Below are positions 17,698 to 26,644 of a stretch of 44,611 nt of DNA, one piece after another (within the stretch, counting starts at the first letter, position 1; each line of letters begins with the position of its first letter). Location of the stretch: contig NZ_CANLXZ010000028.1 of the NCBI RefSeq assembly GCF_947495285.1, positions 1-44,611 on the forward strand, given 5' to 3'. The DNA comes from an uncultured Nonlabens sp. (GTDB lineage Bacteria > Bacteroidota > Bacteroidia > Flavobacteriales > Flavobacteriaceae). Made by a program: the position numbers and the translations under genes. The notes under the pieces are model-generated. The model was not told the origin of the DNA and did not search any database. It saw only the letters and a list, made by a program, of their open reading frames with translations.

Positions 17698-18693
17698 TTA
17701 ACTATCGTAAGCCCATGTTAAATATACAGAACCCCAAGTAAATCCACCACCAAAGGCAGCAAATACTAGTCGATCTCCTTTTTTTAACTGAGTTTCATAA
17801 TCATTTAAGCATAAAGGTAATGTAGCACTGGTAGTATTTCCAAATTTATGAATATTTACCATAACCTTCTCTTCTGGAAGATCTACTCTTCTTGCCGTCG
17901 CATCTATAATGCGTTTATTTGCCTGGTGTGGTACTAGCCAGTCTATATCTTCATTTGTTAATTGATTGCGTTTTACAATTTGTTCAGAAACATCGGCCAT
18001 TTTTGATACGGCGTATTTGAAAACATTTTTACCATCTTGAAAAACGTAATGTTGTTTGTTATCTACAGATTCATGAGAGGCCGGCGTTAATGAACCACCT
18101 GCTTCTATCTTTAAAAAATTACGCCCTATACCATCGCTGCGTAGTATTTCATCTTCAAAACCGTTACCTTCTGTATTAGGCTCAAAGAGAACCGCGCCAC
18201 CTCCATCTCCAAAAATGATACAGGTCGCGCGATCTTCATAATCTATAATAGAGGACATCTTATCTGCCCCAATAAGTAGAACTTTTTTATACCTACCTGA
18301 TTCTATATAACTACTTGCCGTACTCATACCATAAAGGAAACTAGAACAGGCTGCCATTAAATCATATGAGAATGCATTTACCGCACCTATTTCTGATGCA
18401 ACGTAGGCTGCTGTTGATGCCACTGGCATGTCTGGCGTAGCGGTTGCTACGATTATTAAATCTATGGTAGTAGGATCTAACTTCTTTTTTTCTATTAGGT
18501 TTTTTGCAGCCATAATAGCAAGATAGGAAGTACCCTTATCTTTATCTTTAAGAATACGTCTTTCCTTAATCCCTGTACGAGAAGTGATCCATTCATCGTT
18601 AGTGTCGACTATAGTTTCTAATATAGCATTAGTAAGCCTATACTCTGGTACATAGGCTCCTACTGCTGTTATCGCCGCTTTGACTTTACTCAT
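17698..18693 (-). CDS. fabH: 3-oxoacyl-[acyl-carrier-protein] synthase III
   Basis: FabH condenses acetyl-CoA or a branched acyl-CoA with malonyl-ACP to start fatty-acid synthesis. The 331-residue protein has the full catalytic triad: Cys116 in AACSSFLYG, His256 in VPHQANKR and Asn286 in GNTTSA. The GGGAVLFE and FGGGFTWGS glycine-rich ends are typical of KAS III. It lies between rpmF and accB. A terminator-like hairpin upstream (18756-18793) may partly separate it from rpmF, and I found no clear promoter in the spacer. plsX, often between rpmF and fabH in other bacteria, is absent here. Confidence 0.97.
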   Translation of the reverse strand: MSKVKAAITAVGAYVPEYRLTNAILETIVDTNDEWITSRTGIKERRILKDKDKGTSYLAIMAAKNLIEKKKLDPTTIDLIIVATATPDMPVASTAAYVASEIGAVNAFSYDLMAACSSFLYGMSTASSYIESGRYKKVLLIGADKMSSIIDYEDRATCIIFGDGGGAVLFEPNTEGNGFEDEILRSDGIGRNFLKIEAGGSLTPASHESVDNKQHYVFQDGKNVFKYAVSKMADVSEQIVKRNQLTNEDIDWLVPHQANKRIIDATARRVDLPEEKVMVNIHKFGNTTSATLPLCLNDYETQLKKGDRLVFAAFGGGFTWGSVYLTWAYDS

Positions 18694-18755
18694 ACTGGTG
18701 ATTCTAGTGGAGTTAATAGAGCTGCGAAAGCTACTAAAAAAGCTCTAGAAACCAC

Positions 18756-18793
18756 AAAAAATGACACATTTTTAATAAAACGTGCCATTTTTT
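18756..18793 (-). terminator. Terminator-like hairpin between rpmF and fabH
   Basis: AAAAAATG-A-CAC (18756-18767) pairs with GTG-C-CATTTTTT (18782-18793) with one mismatch and a 14-base loop. On the minus strand it ends in a T-run. It may end or attenuate the yceD-rpmF transcript before fabH. The loop is long and the stem mostly A-T, so strength is uncertain. Confidence 0.5.
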
Positions 18794-18842
18794 ATGATTT
18801 CATATTGAAAACTAAGGTTTTCTAAGAAAAATATATTTTAGA

Positions 18843-19040
18843 TTAAGCCTCGGCTACCTCAGTTTTATCAATAAGTACATTACCGCGGTAATATAATTTA
18901 CCTTCATGCCAGTGCGCTCTGTGATATAGGTGAGCTTCACCAGTTGTTGAATCTGTTGCAATTTGAGGAACAGTCGCTTTGTAGTGTGTTCTTCTTTTGT
19001 CTCTTCTCGTTTTCGAGATTTTTCTCTTAGGATGCGCCAT
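18843..19040 (-). CDS. rpmF: 50S ribosomal protein L32
   Basis: L32 is a small protein of the large ribosomal subunit. The 65 residues start [19 protein letters not shown], typical of the family. The paired cysteines of zinc-binding L32 are absent (no Cys at all), so this is the zinc-independent form. It follows the DUF177 gene by 2 bases, the conserved yceD-rpmF pairing. A terminator-like hairpin follows. Confidence 0.97.
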   Translation of the reverse strand: MAHPKRKISKTRRDKRRTHYKATVPQIATDSTTGEAHLYHRAHWHEGKLYYRGNVLIDKTEVAEA

Positions 19041-19042
19041 GG

Positions 19043-19585
19043 CTATAAGTTATTATCCGTTTTTAATTTCTTTAATGCGTCCCATCTGGGATCTGTAATC
19101 TTTGTGTTATTCTCTTCTTGAGGATTTGAAACTCTTAACTCTTCTAGTTTATCTAACACGTCTGACTCTAAAGAACCGTCTTCAACACCTGGATGAACTC
19201 TTCTATGTGGTATGGAAAGCACAAGCATTTCATACACATATTGCGCGATATTGAATTCATATTCTCCATGTGGTAGGATCAATAATTCTTCATTATCATC
19301 GTTAAAAGCATTCCCAAATTTGATGACCAGATCCATAGACGTATCTATATCTAAATCAAAAGGCTCGTTAGTCAGGTCACAATTAACATTAACTGATCCA
19401 GTAGCTTCCAAAGAAAGTTCCATAATGGTGTTTTTCTTATCTAACTCTGCATCAACAATAAGTGCTGAACTATTAAACTCTTCAAATCCAAAATTTTCAA
19501 AAAACGTATTATCGACCTCGAATTGAAACTGATGTTTCCCTTCCTTTAACCCAGCATAGGATATAATAAAAGCTTTGAGTTCCAT
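19043..19585 (-). CDS. YceD/DUF177 family protein
   Basis: A 180-residue acidic protein of the DUF177 (YceD) family, almost always encoded just before rpmF. In other bacteria it is linked to 23S rRNA accumulation or large-subunit assembly. The C-terminus carries the family signature [10 protein letters not shown] (about residues 165-174). The central part ([11 protein letters not shown], near 125-135) matches the conserved segment that usually has cysteines; the Cys-x2-Cys zinc motif seen in some members is absent here. It is separated from rpmF by 2 bases. A -7 element lies 25 bases upstream of the ATG. Confidence 0.88.
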   Translation of the reverse strand: MELKAFIISYAGLKEGKHQFQFEVDNTFFENFGFEEFNSSALIVDAELDKKNTIMELSLEATGSVNVNCDLTNEPFDLDIDTSMDLVIKFGNAFNDDNEELLILPHGEYEFNIAQYVYEMLVLSIPHRRVHPGVEDGSLESDVLDKLEELRVSNPQEENNTKITDPRWDALKKLKTDNNL

Positions 19586-19609
19586 AATCTTACTCTTTCA
19601 AAGAGCGGG

Positions 19610-19617
19610 CAAAGATA
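19610..19617 (-). promoter_or_regulatory. -7 element for yceD-rpmF
   Basis: The minus strand reads TATCTTTG, identical to the element before atpD and fitting TAnnTTTG. It lies 25 bases before the yceD ATG, leaving a leader of about 18 bases. No -33 TTG is seen at the usual spacing. Confidence 0.5.
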
Positions 19618-19647
19618 ATAAAAGTTATTAAAAATCTAGTGTTAATA

Positions 19648-20697
19648 TTATCTTCGTTTGCGAGAAAGTTTTTTTAATGGATTCTCATTAAGAAGATTGT
19701 ACTCATTTCTCTTGCGATAGATTTCTATTGCACAATTTATAGCAGCTATAAATGAGTCTGGATTTGCGACTCCTTTTCCAGCAATATCAAAGCCTGTCCC
19801 ATGATCTGGACTTGTTCTCACATGACTAAGTCCTGCAGTAAAATTCACTCCATCACCAAATGCTAAAGTTTTAAAGGGAATCAATCCCTGGTCGTGATAA
19901 CTTGCTAAAATAGCGTCAAATTCTTTATATTTTTGATTTCCAAAAAACGAATCTGCTGCATATGGACCGAATATTATGTTCCCATCTTCTCTTAATTGCT
20001 CCAAAGCTGGTATTAAAGTATCTTGATCTTCTGTCCCGATAACACCATTATCTCCTACATGTGGATTAATCCCTAAAACAGCTATTTTAGGTCTAGTTAT
20101 ACCAAAATCCTTTTTCAAAGATTCTTTTATCGTACCTATTTTAGTTTTAATAACTCTGGCATTAATACTAGCAGAAACATCTTTTACTGGCACATGATCT
20201 GTAAGTAAGCCTACACGTAACTTATGAGACACCATAAACATAAGACTCTCGCCTTCTAATTCTTGATTTAAATAATCTGTATGACCAGGAAATTTAAACT
20301 TATCAGAATGTATAGACTCTTTATTTATAGGAGAAGTTACTAGTACATCTATATCATTATTCTTTAATGCCGCAGTAGCAGCCTCTAAACTTCTTACCGC
20401 TATTTCACCTGCTTCAGCACTTACCTGTCCCCATTTTACTTTAAAAGGTTCTTTAATTAATCTATATACATTAAACTTACCAGGAACGACATCATTTAAA
20501 GACGTTATTCCGTGAATTTTGATTTTAAGATTAAACGTTTTAACGTAATATGATAGTAATTTTGTGCTAGCAAAAACAACCGGCGTAAACATCTCTAGCA
20601 TTCTAGAATCTTCAAATGCCTTTAAAATCACCTCTCCACCTATTCCATTAGGATCACCAATAGTGATACCTATTTTGATATTCTCATTCTTATTCAT
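19648..20697 (-). CDS. pdxA: 4-hydroxythreonine-4-phosphate dehydrogenase
   Basis: PdxA oxidises 4-phosphohydroxy-L-threonine with NAD in pyridoxal-phosphate synthesis by the DXP-dependent route. The 349 residues include the opening IGITIGDPNGIGGEV and the metal-binding histidines in PGHTDYL, GINPHVGD and SYHDQGLIPFK, followed by FTAGLSHVRTSPDHGTGFDIAGKG near the C-terminus. The lysine/arginine-rich end (KKLSRKRR) is an ordinary variable tail. It is divergent from ribE across a 59-base spacer. pdxJ is not in the window. Confidence 0.97.
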   Translation of the reverse strand: MNKNENIKIGITIGDPNGIGGEVILKAFEDSRMLEMFTPVVFASTKLLSYYVKTFNLKIKIHGITSLNDVVPGKFNVYRLIKEPFKVKWGQVSAEAGEIAVRSLEAATAALKNNDIDVLVTSPINKESIHSDKFKFPGHTDYLNQELEGESLMFMVSHKLRVGLLTDHVPVKDVSASINARVIKTKIGTIKESLKKDFGITRPKIAVLGINPHVGDNGVIGTEDQDTLIPALEQLREDGNIIFGPYAADSFFGNQKYKEFDAILASYHDQGLIPFKTLAFGDGVNFTAGLSHVRTSPDHGTGFDIAGKGVANPDSFIAAINCAIEIYRKRNEYNLLNENPLKKLSRKRR

Positions 20698-20717
20698 GTA
20701 TTGCGCGCTTTAAGCCT

Positions 20718-20725
20718 TATTTTTG
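20718..20725 (+). promoter_or_regulatory. -7 element for ribE
   Basis: TATTTTTG fits TAnnTTTG and lies 31 bases before the ribE ATG. A TTG at 20701-20703 is too close (14-base spacer) for a good -33, so the promoter is only half supported. No FMN-riboswitch-like structure fits in the short leader. Confidence 0.4.
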
Positions 20726-20756
20726 AAAGTATAAAAATAAAGTTTTTTAATCAGTT

Positions 20757-21341
20757 ATGTTTACAGGAATTATAGAGAGTGCTGCAAAAGTTATGCAGGT
20801 AAGAAAAGAAAGTACAAATTTACACCTAACCCTGCGTTGTGATTTAACTAGCGAGTTAAAAATAGATCAAAGTGTAGCACATAATGGGGTGTGTCTTACA
20901 GTGGTAGAAATAAATGATGATCAATATACCGTAACCGCGATAGAAGAGACCCTTAAAAAAACAAATATAGGGGATCTTAAAGAAGGTGCTATCGTAAATA
21001 TAGAGCGAGCTATGAAAATGAATGCACGACTAGATGGACACATCGTACAAGGTCATGTAGACCAAACGGCTATTTGTACTGAATTAGAAAATAACCATGG
21101 CTCATGGAAATTTAGCTTTGAATATGATCAAGAATTAAATAACGTGACTATTGAAAAGGGAAGTATTTGCATCAATGGCGTGAGCCTTACTGTTGTCGAC
21201 TCAAAAGTCAACGGCTTCTCTGTAGCTATTATACCGTATACCTATGAGCACACAGGTTTTAAAACTTTATCAAAAGGCGATAGCGTAAATTTAGAATTTG
21301 ATGTGATAGGTAAATATGTGAAAAGGTTAATGAACCTTTAA
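20757..21341 (+). CDS. ribE: Riboflavin synthase, alpha chain
   Basis: Riboflavin synthase disproportionates two 6,7-dimethyl-8-ribityllumazine molecules to riboflavin. The 194-residue protein has two lumazine-binding repeats (about 1-95 and 96-190). It opens MFTGIIESAAKV, with NGVCLTV in the first repeat and HIVQGHVD plus INGVSLTVV in the second, as expected. The other riboflavin genes are not nearby. Its TAA overlaps the TAA of the small convergent gene through a shared TTAA. Confidence 0.97.
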   Translation: MFTGIIESAAKVMQVRKESTNLHLTLRCDLTSELKIDQSVAHNGVCLTVVEINDDQYTVTAIEETLKKTNIGDLKEGAIVNIERAMKMNARLDGHIVQGHVDQTAICTELENNHGSWKFSFEYDQELNNVTIEKGSICINGVSLTVVDSKVNGFSVAIIPYTYEHTGFKTLSKGDSVNLEFDVIGKYVKRLMNL

Positions 21342-21541
21342 GCTATCTTTTTAAATTTAAAAACAGCCACATACCCAATTAGAGCTATAGCAACTAAAAG
21401 TAGTATCCACAAATTAGTATCTAAAGGCACGACATCTCCCACAGGCGTTGGCGGCGCTCTCTCAAGATTAGGAGGTGGCGGCGCTTGTTGTATTAAAAGT
21501 AATATAAGAAAATGAATTTTTACTAACATAAAGTAAGTCAT
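21338..21541 (-). CDS. Small proline-rich membrane protein, possible sorting-tail type
   Basis: A 67-residue protein with an N-terminal hydrophobic segment (about 4-17), a proline-rich middle (QQAPPPPNLERAPPTP), then VPLDTNLWILL leading into a second hydrophobic segment and a basic KFKKIA end. This resembles the many tiny flavobacterial proteins with a PID-like tail (Pro-[IL]-Asp, hydrophobic stretch, basic end), some of which are described as PID-CTERM sorting signals. That match is from memory and needs testing. Met5 (21529) could also be the start. The small size lowers certainty, but composition and the tail-to-tail stop overlap with ribE support a real gene. Confidence 0.6.
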   Translation of the reverse strand: MTYFMLVKIHFLILLLIQQAPPPPNLERAPPTPVGDVVPLDTNLWILLLVAIALIGYVAVFKFKKIA

Positions 21542-21857
21542 TATAGATAATACGAATGTAAAAATTAAAATGAATTAGAGCAAAAAAGAATCGTAATCTA
21601 TACGTTATCTTTTAAATATACGTATTTTATCGGTTTTTTTACTGATTACACCGTTTAAACAAATATAAATTGTGTACTTAAACCTAACATAAGGCATCCA
21701 TTAAAATATTTTTATGCTAATAACTTGCTGTATTAACACACTAATTAACGTTTATAAAGTAAGTTTTAGTATAAAGGGATTACATTTTAAATCAAAAAAA
21801 ACAGATATTCTTACATTACAGTAAGAACATCTGTTTTATATTTTTTTTCAACTCTAA
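21542..21857. other. Intergenic region of 316 bases
   Basis: AT-rich spacer between the start of the small proline-rich gene and the end of the subtilase gene, both minus strand. It holds the subtilase terminator (21798-21837) and a minus-strand TATATTTG at 21667-21660 that could be a distant -7 element for the small gene. I see no ORF, RNA gene or repeat in it. Confidence 0.6.
21798..21837 (-). terminator. Terminator of the subtilase transcript
   Basis: The stem pairs AAAACAGAT-A-TTCTTAC with GTAAGAA-C-ATCTGTTTT, with a single mismatch and a 6-base loop. The minus strand continues into a run of T. It lies 21 bases after the subtilase stop. Confidence 0.88.
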
Positions 21858-23483
21858 CTATATTTGAGAAGCAAGAATTAAAGCATTATAAAGATTTACC
21901 ATTTTACCAGAAACTGTAGTCTCTGCAAACGGTCTAGTATCTTCTGGATTACCACCTACTATTACTCTAGCACTAGTTGTTAAACCACTATCCATAATAA
22001 CATGCTTTACTTGTGACGCTGTTAATTTAGGGTATTGCGATCTTATTACCGCTGCAACACCTGCAGTTGCCGGAGATGCCATAGAGGTTCCACTTGCATT
22101 ACGATATTTATTAAGTGGTGCAGTAGAGTAAATAGCTGCACCTGGAGCAAATACATCTACACTACTTTTTCCATAGTTAGAGAAACCTGCTAATAAACCA
22201 GAACCATACTCAAAGTTTAAAGCTCCTACCGTTAAGAAATTATCAGAAATCTCAGCGCCTGCCATTATTTGATCTTGAGGATATACTTGTGTAAAATCTG
22301 TGTCTGTACTTTCATTACCTGCTGCATTTACAAAAAGAACATCTTTAGTCTCTGCATACTTAATAGCATCCCACACCCATTGTGCATTAGGAGAATGGTA
22401 TTTACCAAAACTTCCATTAATTACTTTCGCTCCATTATCTGCAGCATAACGTATTGCTTTTGCTATATCCTTGTCATATTCATCTCCAGTACTTACAGCT
22501 CTAAGCACCATGATCTCCACATTATTTGCAACACCATTAACACCTAGACCGTTATCACGCTCTGCAGCGATAATACCTGCGACATGCGTACCGTGAAAAG
22601 CATCTGCTTTTTCTGGATCTGGACCAGAGTATTCATTATTACCATAAACTGGTGTATCCCATACGTACTGATCATCATTAAGGATGTCTTTACGATAGTT
22701 AGTTTTTAATTTATCTCCATTTAACAAACCTATTACACCATCTATAAGACCTGTTAACGTTTCTCTTCCTTCCTGCGCACTACTCAAACCTCTAACATAA
22801 AAGAAATTTAAAGCTCCTTGTGCATTAATTATAGATTCATCCTCTGTTTTTATACCTAAAACTTCTTCTTTAGTATAATCAGATTTCCCTAAATGAGCAG
22901 TTAAAACTTTATCTGCCTCATTTAGACTCTGCAATAATTCTTCGTAACGGTTTTTTTGCAGTGTAGCTTCATTTACTTTACCGTCATATTCTTTCTGTGC
23001 TTTTGCAACAACATCTGCAGGAAGCATAGCTTTATCTCTTACTATTCTCTCATATTCTAGATTTTCATCAACTATATCTCCTAAGAAATTCCATCCATGT
23101 ACGTCATCTATATAACCGTTATTATCGTCATCCTTACCATTACCAGCGATCTCGCCTTTATTAGTCCAGATAACTCCATCTAGATCTTCGTGCTCAACAT
23201 CAATACCAGAATCGATAACGGCAACAATTACTGTTTTACCTTTTTTACCCTTTAGTATTTCTGTGTAAGCTTTATTCACACTCATACCTGGAATAGTATC
23301 AGATACAAGATCCATGTCTTTCCAGTTCTTTGCTTGTTCCTCAGTAAGCGCTTGTGTTTTTAAAGGCGTACTGTCTATATTACCTATCGCTGGAGATACT
23401 ATCGCACCACCGCTACCACAACTAGCTAGTAAACCAGCTGCTGCAACAGTTAAAAATGTAGATTTTAAAATTGAGTATTTCAT
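21858..23483 (-). CDS. Lipoprotein S8 (subtilisin-like) serine peptidase
   Basis: A 541-residue subtilase predicted to be membrane-anchored (lipobox LASC, Cys22). The catalytic triad is complete: Asp91 in VIDSGID, His297 in HGTHVAG and Ser467 in GTSMASP. A calcium-type loop (GKDDDNNGYIDD) follows the Asp. The distance from Asp to His is about 205 residues, far more than the roughly 40 of simple subtilisins. The extra segment (about 125-260) is charged and helical, perhaps a coiled-coil insertion. No T9SS C-terminal signal is present, consistent with lipid anchoring. It starts 26 bases after the MBL gene and probably shares a transcript with it. Confidence 0.9.
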   Translation of the reverse strand: MKYSILKSTFLTVAAAGLLASCGSGGAIVSPAIGNIDSTPLKTQALTEEQAKNWKDMDLVSDTIPGMSVNKAYTEILKGKKGKTVIVAVIDSGIDVEHEDLDGVIWTNKGEIAGNGKDDDNNGYIDDVHGWNFLGDIVDENLEYERIVRDKAMLPADVVAKAQKEYDGKVNEATLQKNRYEELLQSLNEADKVLTAHLGKSDYTKEEVLGIKTEDESIINAQGALNFFYVRGLSSAQEGRETLTGLIDGVIGLLNGDKLKTNYRKDILNDDQYVWDTPVYGNNEYSGPDPEKADAFHGTHVAGIIAAERDNGLGVNGVANNVEIMVLRAVSTGDEYDKDIAKAIRYAADNGAKVINGSFGKYHSPNAQWVWDAIKYAETKDVLFVNAAGNESTDTDFTQVYPQDQIMAGAEISDNFLTVGALNFEYGSGLLAGFSNYGKSSVDVFAPGAAIYSTAPLNKYRNASGTSMASPATAGVAAVIRSQYPKLTASQVKHVIMDSGLTTSARVIVGGNPEDTRPFAETTVSGKMVNLYNALILASQI

Positions 23484-23509
23484 TTTCTATTAATTATTGT
23501 TTGTTAGTT

Positions 23510-24364
23510 TTAAAATAAGTCTTTGAAAGTAAAGGTTTTATCTAGTCTCACTCCTTTATCCGTATGTTTTACGGTAATAATTTCATTAAAAGGATCGTGT
23601 TCTAAAATCAGGTAATATCCCTTAGTTGCGGCTTCATTTAGAAATTTTTCTTTTTCACCTAGCGTGATTAATGGTCTGGTATCATACCCCATTACATATG
23701 GTAATGGAATGTGTCCTACTGTAGGAAGCAAATCTGCCATGTAGACAAATGTTTTACCATCTAAGTGTATATGCGGAATCATCATCTTTTCTGTATGACC
23801 ATCTACAAAAAGGATATCAAAATCCATTTCATTTTGCTTCTCATAAGTACTGTTTTGAGAAATAAAATTAAGCTGCCCGTTTTCTTCTATGGGTTTGATA
23901 TTTTCTGTTAAGAAACTAGCTTTCTCACGATCGTTAGGTTCTATTGCCCAATTCCAGTGACTAGAGTTGGTGTGGCATACCGCTTTCGCGAAAGCGGGCT
24001 CAAAAAAATCACCTTTACTACTCTTCTTAATAACACCACCACAATGGTCAAAGTGCAAGTGCGTCAGAAAAACGTCTGTAATGTCGTCGCGAGAGAATCC
24101 TTTTTCTTTTAGTGAACTATCTAGATCAAATTTATGATCCATATAATAATAGCCAAAAAACTTCTCTGACTGCTTATTACCCATTCCGGTATCTACTAGA
24201 GTCAGTCTATCTCCATTCTCAATAAGCAGGCATCTTGCCGCCATATCGATCATGTTATTAGAGTCTGCGGGATTAGTGCGTGTCCATAGACTTTTAGGCA
24301 CAACACCGAACATAGCACCACCGTCTAACTTAAAATTACCAGATTCTATTGAGTGTATTTTCAT
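23510..24364 (-). CDS. MBL-fold metallo-hydrolase
   Basis: A 284-residue metallo-beta-lactamase-fold hydrolase with the HxHxDH zinc motif at His102, His104, Asp106 and His107 (THLHFDHCGG). DGHTEKMM and a C-terminal EHDP supply further metal-ligand positions. It resembles quorum-quenching lactonase/YflN-type members, but the substrate is not determinable. The ATG at 24364 is preferred over an in-frame TTG six codons upstream, as the extension MYFACT has no family support. It has no signal peptide, so it is cytoplasmic. A palindrome copy encodes AFAKA at about 123-128, in a loop. It lies 63 bases after the SulP gene. Confidence 0.88.
   Translation of the reverse strand: MKIHSIESGNFKLDGGAMFGVVPKSLWTRTNPADSNNMIDMAARCLLIENGDRLTLVDTGMGNKQSEKFFGYYYMDHKFDLDSSLKEKGFSRDDITDVFLTHLHFDHCGGVIKKSSKGDFFEPAFAKAVCHTNSSHWNWAIEPNDREKASFLTENIKPIEENGQLNFISQNSTYEKQNEMDFDILFVDGHTEKMMIPHIHLDGKTFVYMADLLPTVGHIPLPYVMGYDTRPLITLGEKEKFLNEAATKGYYLILEHDPFNEIITVKHTDKGVRLDKTFTFKDLF
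23982..23995. repeat. Dispersed palindrome, copy 6 (in CDS)
   Basis: Perfect GCTTTCGCGAAAGC, read as AFAKA in the MBL-fold hydrolase. Confidence 0.95.
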
Positions 24365-24427
24365 AGTGCATGCAAAATACAAAATGTAGCACCATGCTTA
24401 CAATGCCTTTAAGAATAAATAAGCATT

Positions 24428-26644
24428 TTAATAAGTGACTAGCGCTTCTTTAACCACAATTTTTCTAAGTCGGATACCAAAATCGATCAATTTCTTTATT
24501 TCTTTAATACCAGAAGTACGTTGTGACCTGAAAATCAACAAGGAAACACCGTCAGATTCTACATGATAATAAGAATTACACTCAAAGAATTTTACTAAAT
24601 CGTCATTAAAATACCCCTGAACTTTATAAGGGTTTTTCCCTATAAGGTAAAAGCGTTTTGTAAAATCAGAATGGTTATCAATAGGTATGTCATCATAACC
24701 AGCGATAGCATATAGACGCTCCATAAAACCATCTCTATCTAGCGTAAACTCTGGAATAGCATGCTCTAGTTTAATATGCAACATTGTGGTACGCACATCT
24801 TCTTTGGCTATAAATTCACCTTCAGAATAATGAATATCAAATAGGGAGAATGAATCGTCTTCATTAAATAGTCTGTTATATATTTTTATAATTTTCTTAG
24901 TCTGGAAATACCTAAAACCATCGAGAACTTCTGTATTCTCCTTAACGTCTGCCTCATATTCTAATGAATAATCTTGAGCAATTTCTTTTAAGGTAGTCTG
25001 CCTTTTAGTAAGATTATCTGTAAGAAATGGAATACCAGGTATGAGTCTGCGCAATGCAAATGGGTGTTCTGAATCTGTACCGTGTAAATCGAGTCCTATA
25101 ATTTCTAGATGTCCACCTCGTTTATGAAACACATCTTGATAAGCACTTAGATTTTCCATTACTGTGTGATCGACAAATTCACATAACGATAAATCTACCA
25201 CAACGTCTTCTGTCTCTGGAATGGCATTTAATTTTTCTTTAAGCCTATAGAAATTTAAAAAAGTACAGAAATGCTTGACATTAATATAATAATGCTGATC
25301 TCCTTTTTTCTCTTTAAACATCAACACATTAGGTTTGCGCCAGTTTTTTATAAAAAGCTCCAGGTCCTTATTTAAAATCACATGAATAACAAAAGTCATT
25401 AAAACACCAGCCAGAATCCCTGAAATTAACCCAATGAAAAGTGTTACTAATAATGTGGTGAAAAAGATAATAAGCTGCTCTTTTCCTATCTTAAAAATCT
25501 TTACTACCTTACTAGGAGAGGCTAGTTTATAACCGGTATAAACCAGAATGGCCATTAAGGCTGGCAACGGTATGCGTGTTAATTGCGTACTGAATAAAAG
25601 AATAAAAACAACTAGAAAAATAGCGTGAGCAAAGTTAGAAGAGCGATTGCTACCACCATTATTCACATTTACAGAACTTCTTGCTATTACAGTAACGACA
25701 TTAAGACCTCCTAAAAAACCACTACCTATAGTTGCAAGACCTAGCGCTTTAAGATCTCTATTTACATTAGACCTTCTTTTTTCTGGGTCTAACTGGTCCA
25801 CTGCTTTAATACTTAACAAAGACTCAATACTAGCTATTAATGTAATCGCAAGAACACTACCCCAAAAACCTATAGAGTTAACCAGATTAAAGTTAGGAGT
25901 AGGTATGTCAGACACAATCTGGCTACCTGTAGGAATATTTGAGATCATGTATCTAGGATCTACTGGGTGCGGCTGTTGCAACACTAATTCATAGAAGTAA
26001 CTAACTCCTATAGATATCAAAACTATCCACATAGGCGCTGGGACTAAGTGAAAGTACTTATTTCTAATTTTAGGATAAAACACCATAATCGCTAGTGCTA
26101 TAACCCCAGATATCGCGGCATAAGTAAAGCCCGAATGGTTATAAGAAAAGACTCCTATTATAGTAGATGGTATGGCAAGTAAGTAATCTATACTACCTGG
26201 CAATTTCATCTCATTACCCATCATGATATGAAATTGCTTCCCTAAAATAATAAGTCCTATTGCAGCCAGCATTCCTTGAATAGCGCTGGATGGAAAAAAG
26301 TCTGCTAGTTTCCCCATTCTTAAAAAGCCTAGTAGGGTTAACAACACACCAGAGCATATAATAGCAGCATAGGTGCCATTTAAACCTAATGTCGCAACAG
26401 CGACTAATATGACACCCACTAGCCCATTACCAGGACCAGAGATAGTGACATTACTACCACCTAGAATAGAGACTAAAACTCCACCTACCACAGCAGCAAT
26501 AACACCAGCAATAGGTGGTGCCTCACTAGCCATAGCCAGACCCAGCCCTAATGGAAGGGCGATAAGACTAACTACAAAACCACTAAAAATATTTTTAGGT
26601 AATGATTTAAAAAAACCTTTGATATCTGTTTTCTTCTTCGTCAT
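24428..26644 (-). CDS. SulP family anion transporter with STAS and an extra C-terminal domain
   Basis: A 738-residue SulP/SLC26 permease that carries inorganic anions such as sulfate or bicarbonate, probably with Na+ or H+ coupling. The membrane part (about 15-425) starts with IFSGFVVSLIALPLGLGLAMA and contains the GGSNVTISGPGNG half-helix motif typical of the family. A STAS-like domain follows (about 445-540, VVVDLSLCEFVDHTVM). The last 180 residues form an additional domain I do not recognise, with a KRFYLIGKNPYKVQGYF stretch. The ATG overlaps the stop of the UspA gene (ATGA), so the two are coupled. Substrate cannot be fixed from sequence; bicarbonate is an attractive option in a marine organism but is inference. 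Confidence 0.9.
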   Translation of the reverse strand: MTKKKTDIKGFFKSLPKNIFSGFVVSLIALPLGLGLAMASEAPPIAGVIAAVVGGVLVSILGGSNVTISGPGNGLVGVILVAVATLGLNGTYAAIICSGVLLTLLGFLRMGKLADFFPSSAIQGMLAAIGLIILGKQFHIMMGNEMKLPGSIDYLLAIPSTIIGVFSYNHSGFTYAAISGVIALAIMVFYPKIRNKYFHLVPAPMWIVLISIGVSYFYELVLQQPHPVDPRYMISNIPTGSQIVSDIPTPNFNLVNSIGFWGSVLAITLIASIESLLSIKAVDQLDPEKRRSNVNRDLKALGLATIGSGFLGGLNVVTVIARSSVNVNNGGSNRSSNFAHAIFLVVFILLFSTQLTRIPLPALMAILVYTGYKLASPSKVVKIFKIGKEQLIIFFTTLLVTLFIGLISGILAGVLMTFVIHVILNKDLELFIKNWRKPNVLMFKEKKGDQHYYINVKHFCTFLNFYRLKEKLNAIPETEDVVVDLSLCEFVDHTVMENLSAYQDVFHKRGGHLEIIGLDLHGTDSEHPFALRRLIPGIPFLTDNLTKRQTTLKEIAQDYSLEYEADVKENTEVLDGFRYFQTKKIIKIYNRLFNEDDSFSLFDIHYSEGEFIAKEDVRTTMLHIKLEHAIPEFTLDRDGFMERLYAIAGYDDIPIDNHSDFTKRFYLIGKNPYKVQGYFNDDLVKFFECNSYYHVESDGVSLLIFRSQRTSGIKEIKKLIDFGIRLRKIVVKEALVTY

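Noticed and set aside
18719..18732. AGAGCTGCGAAAGC as a twelfth palindrome copy
   Set aside because: It lacks the left arm (TTTC) and matches only part of the core, so it was not counted.
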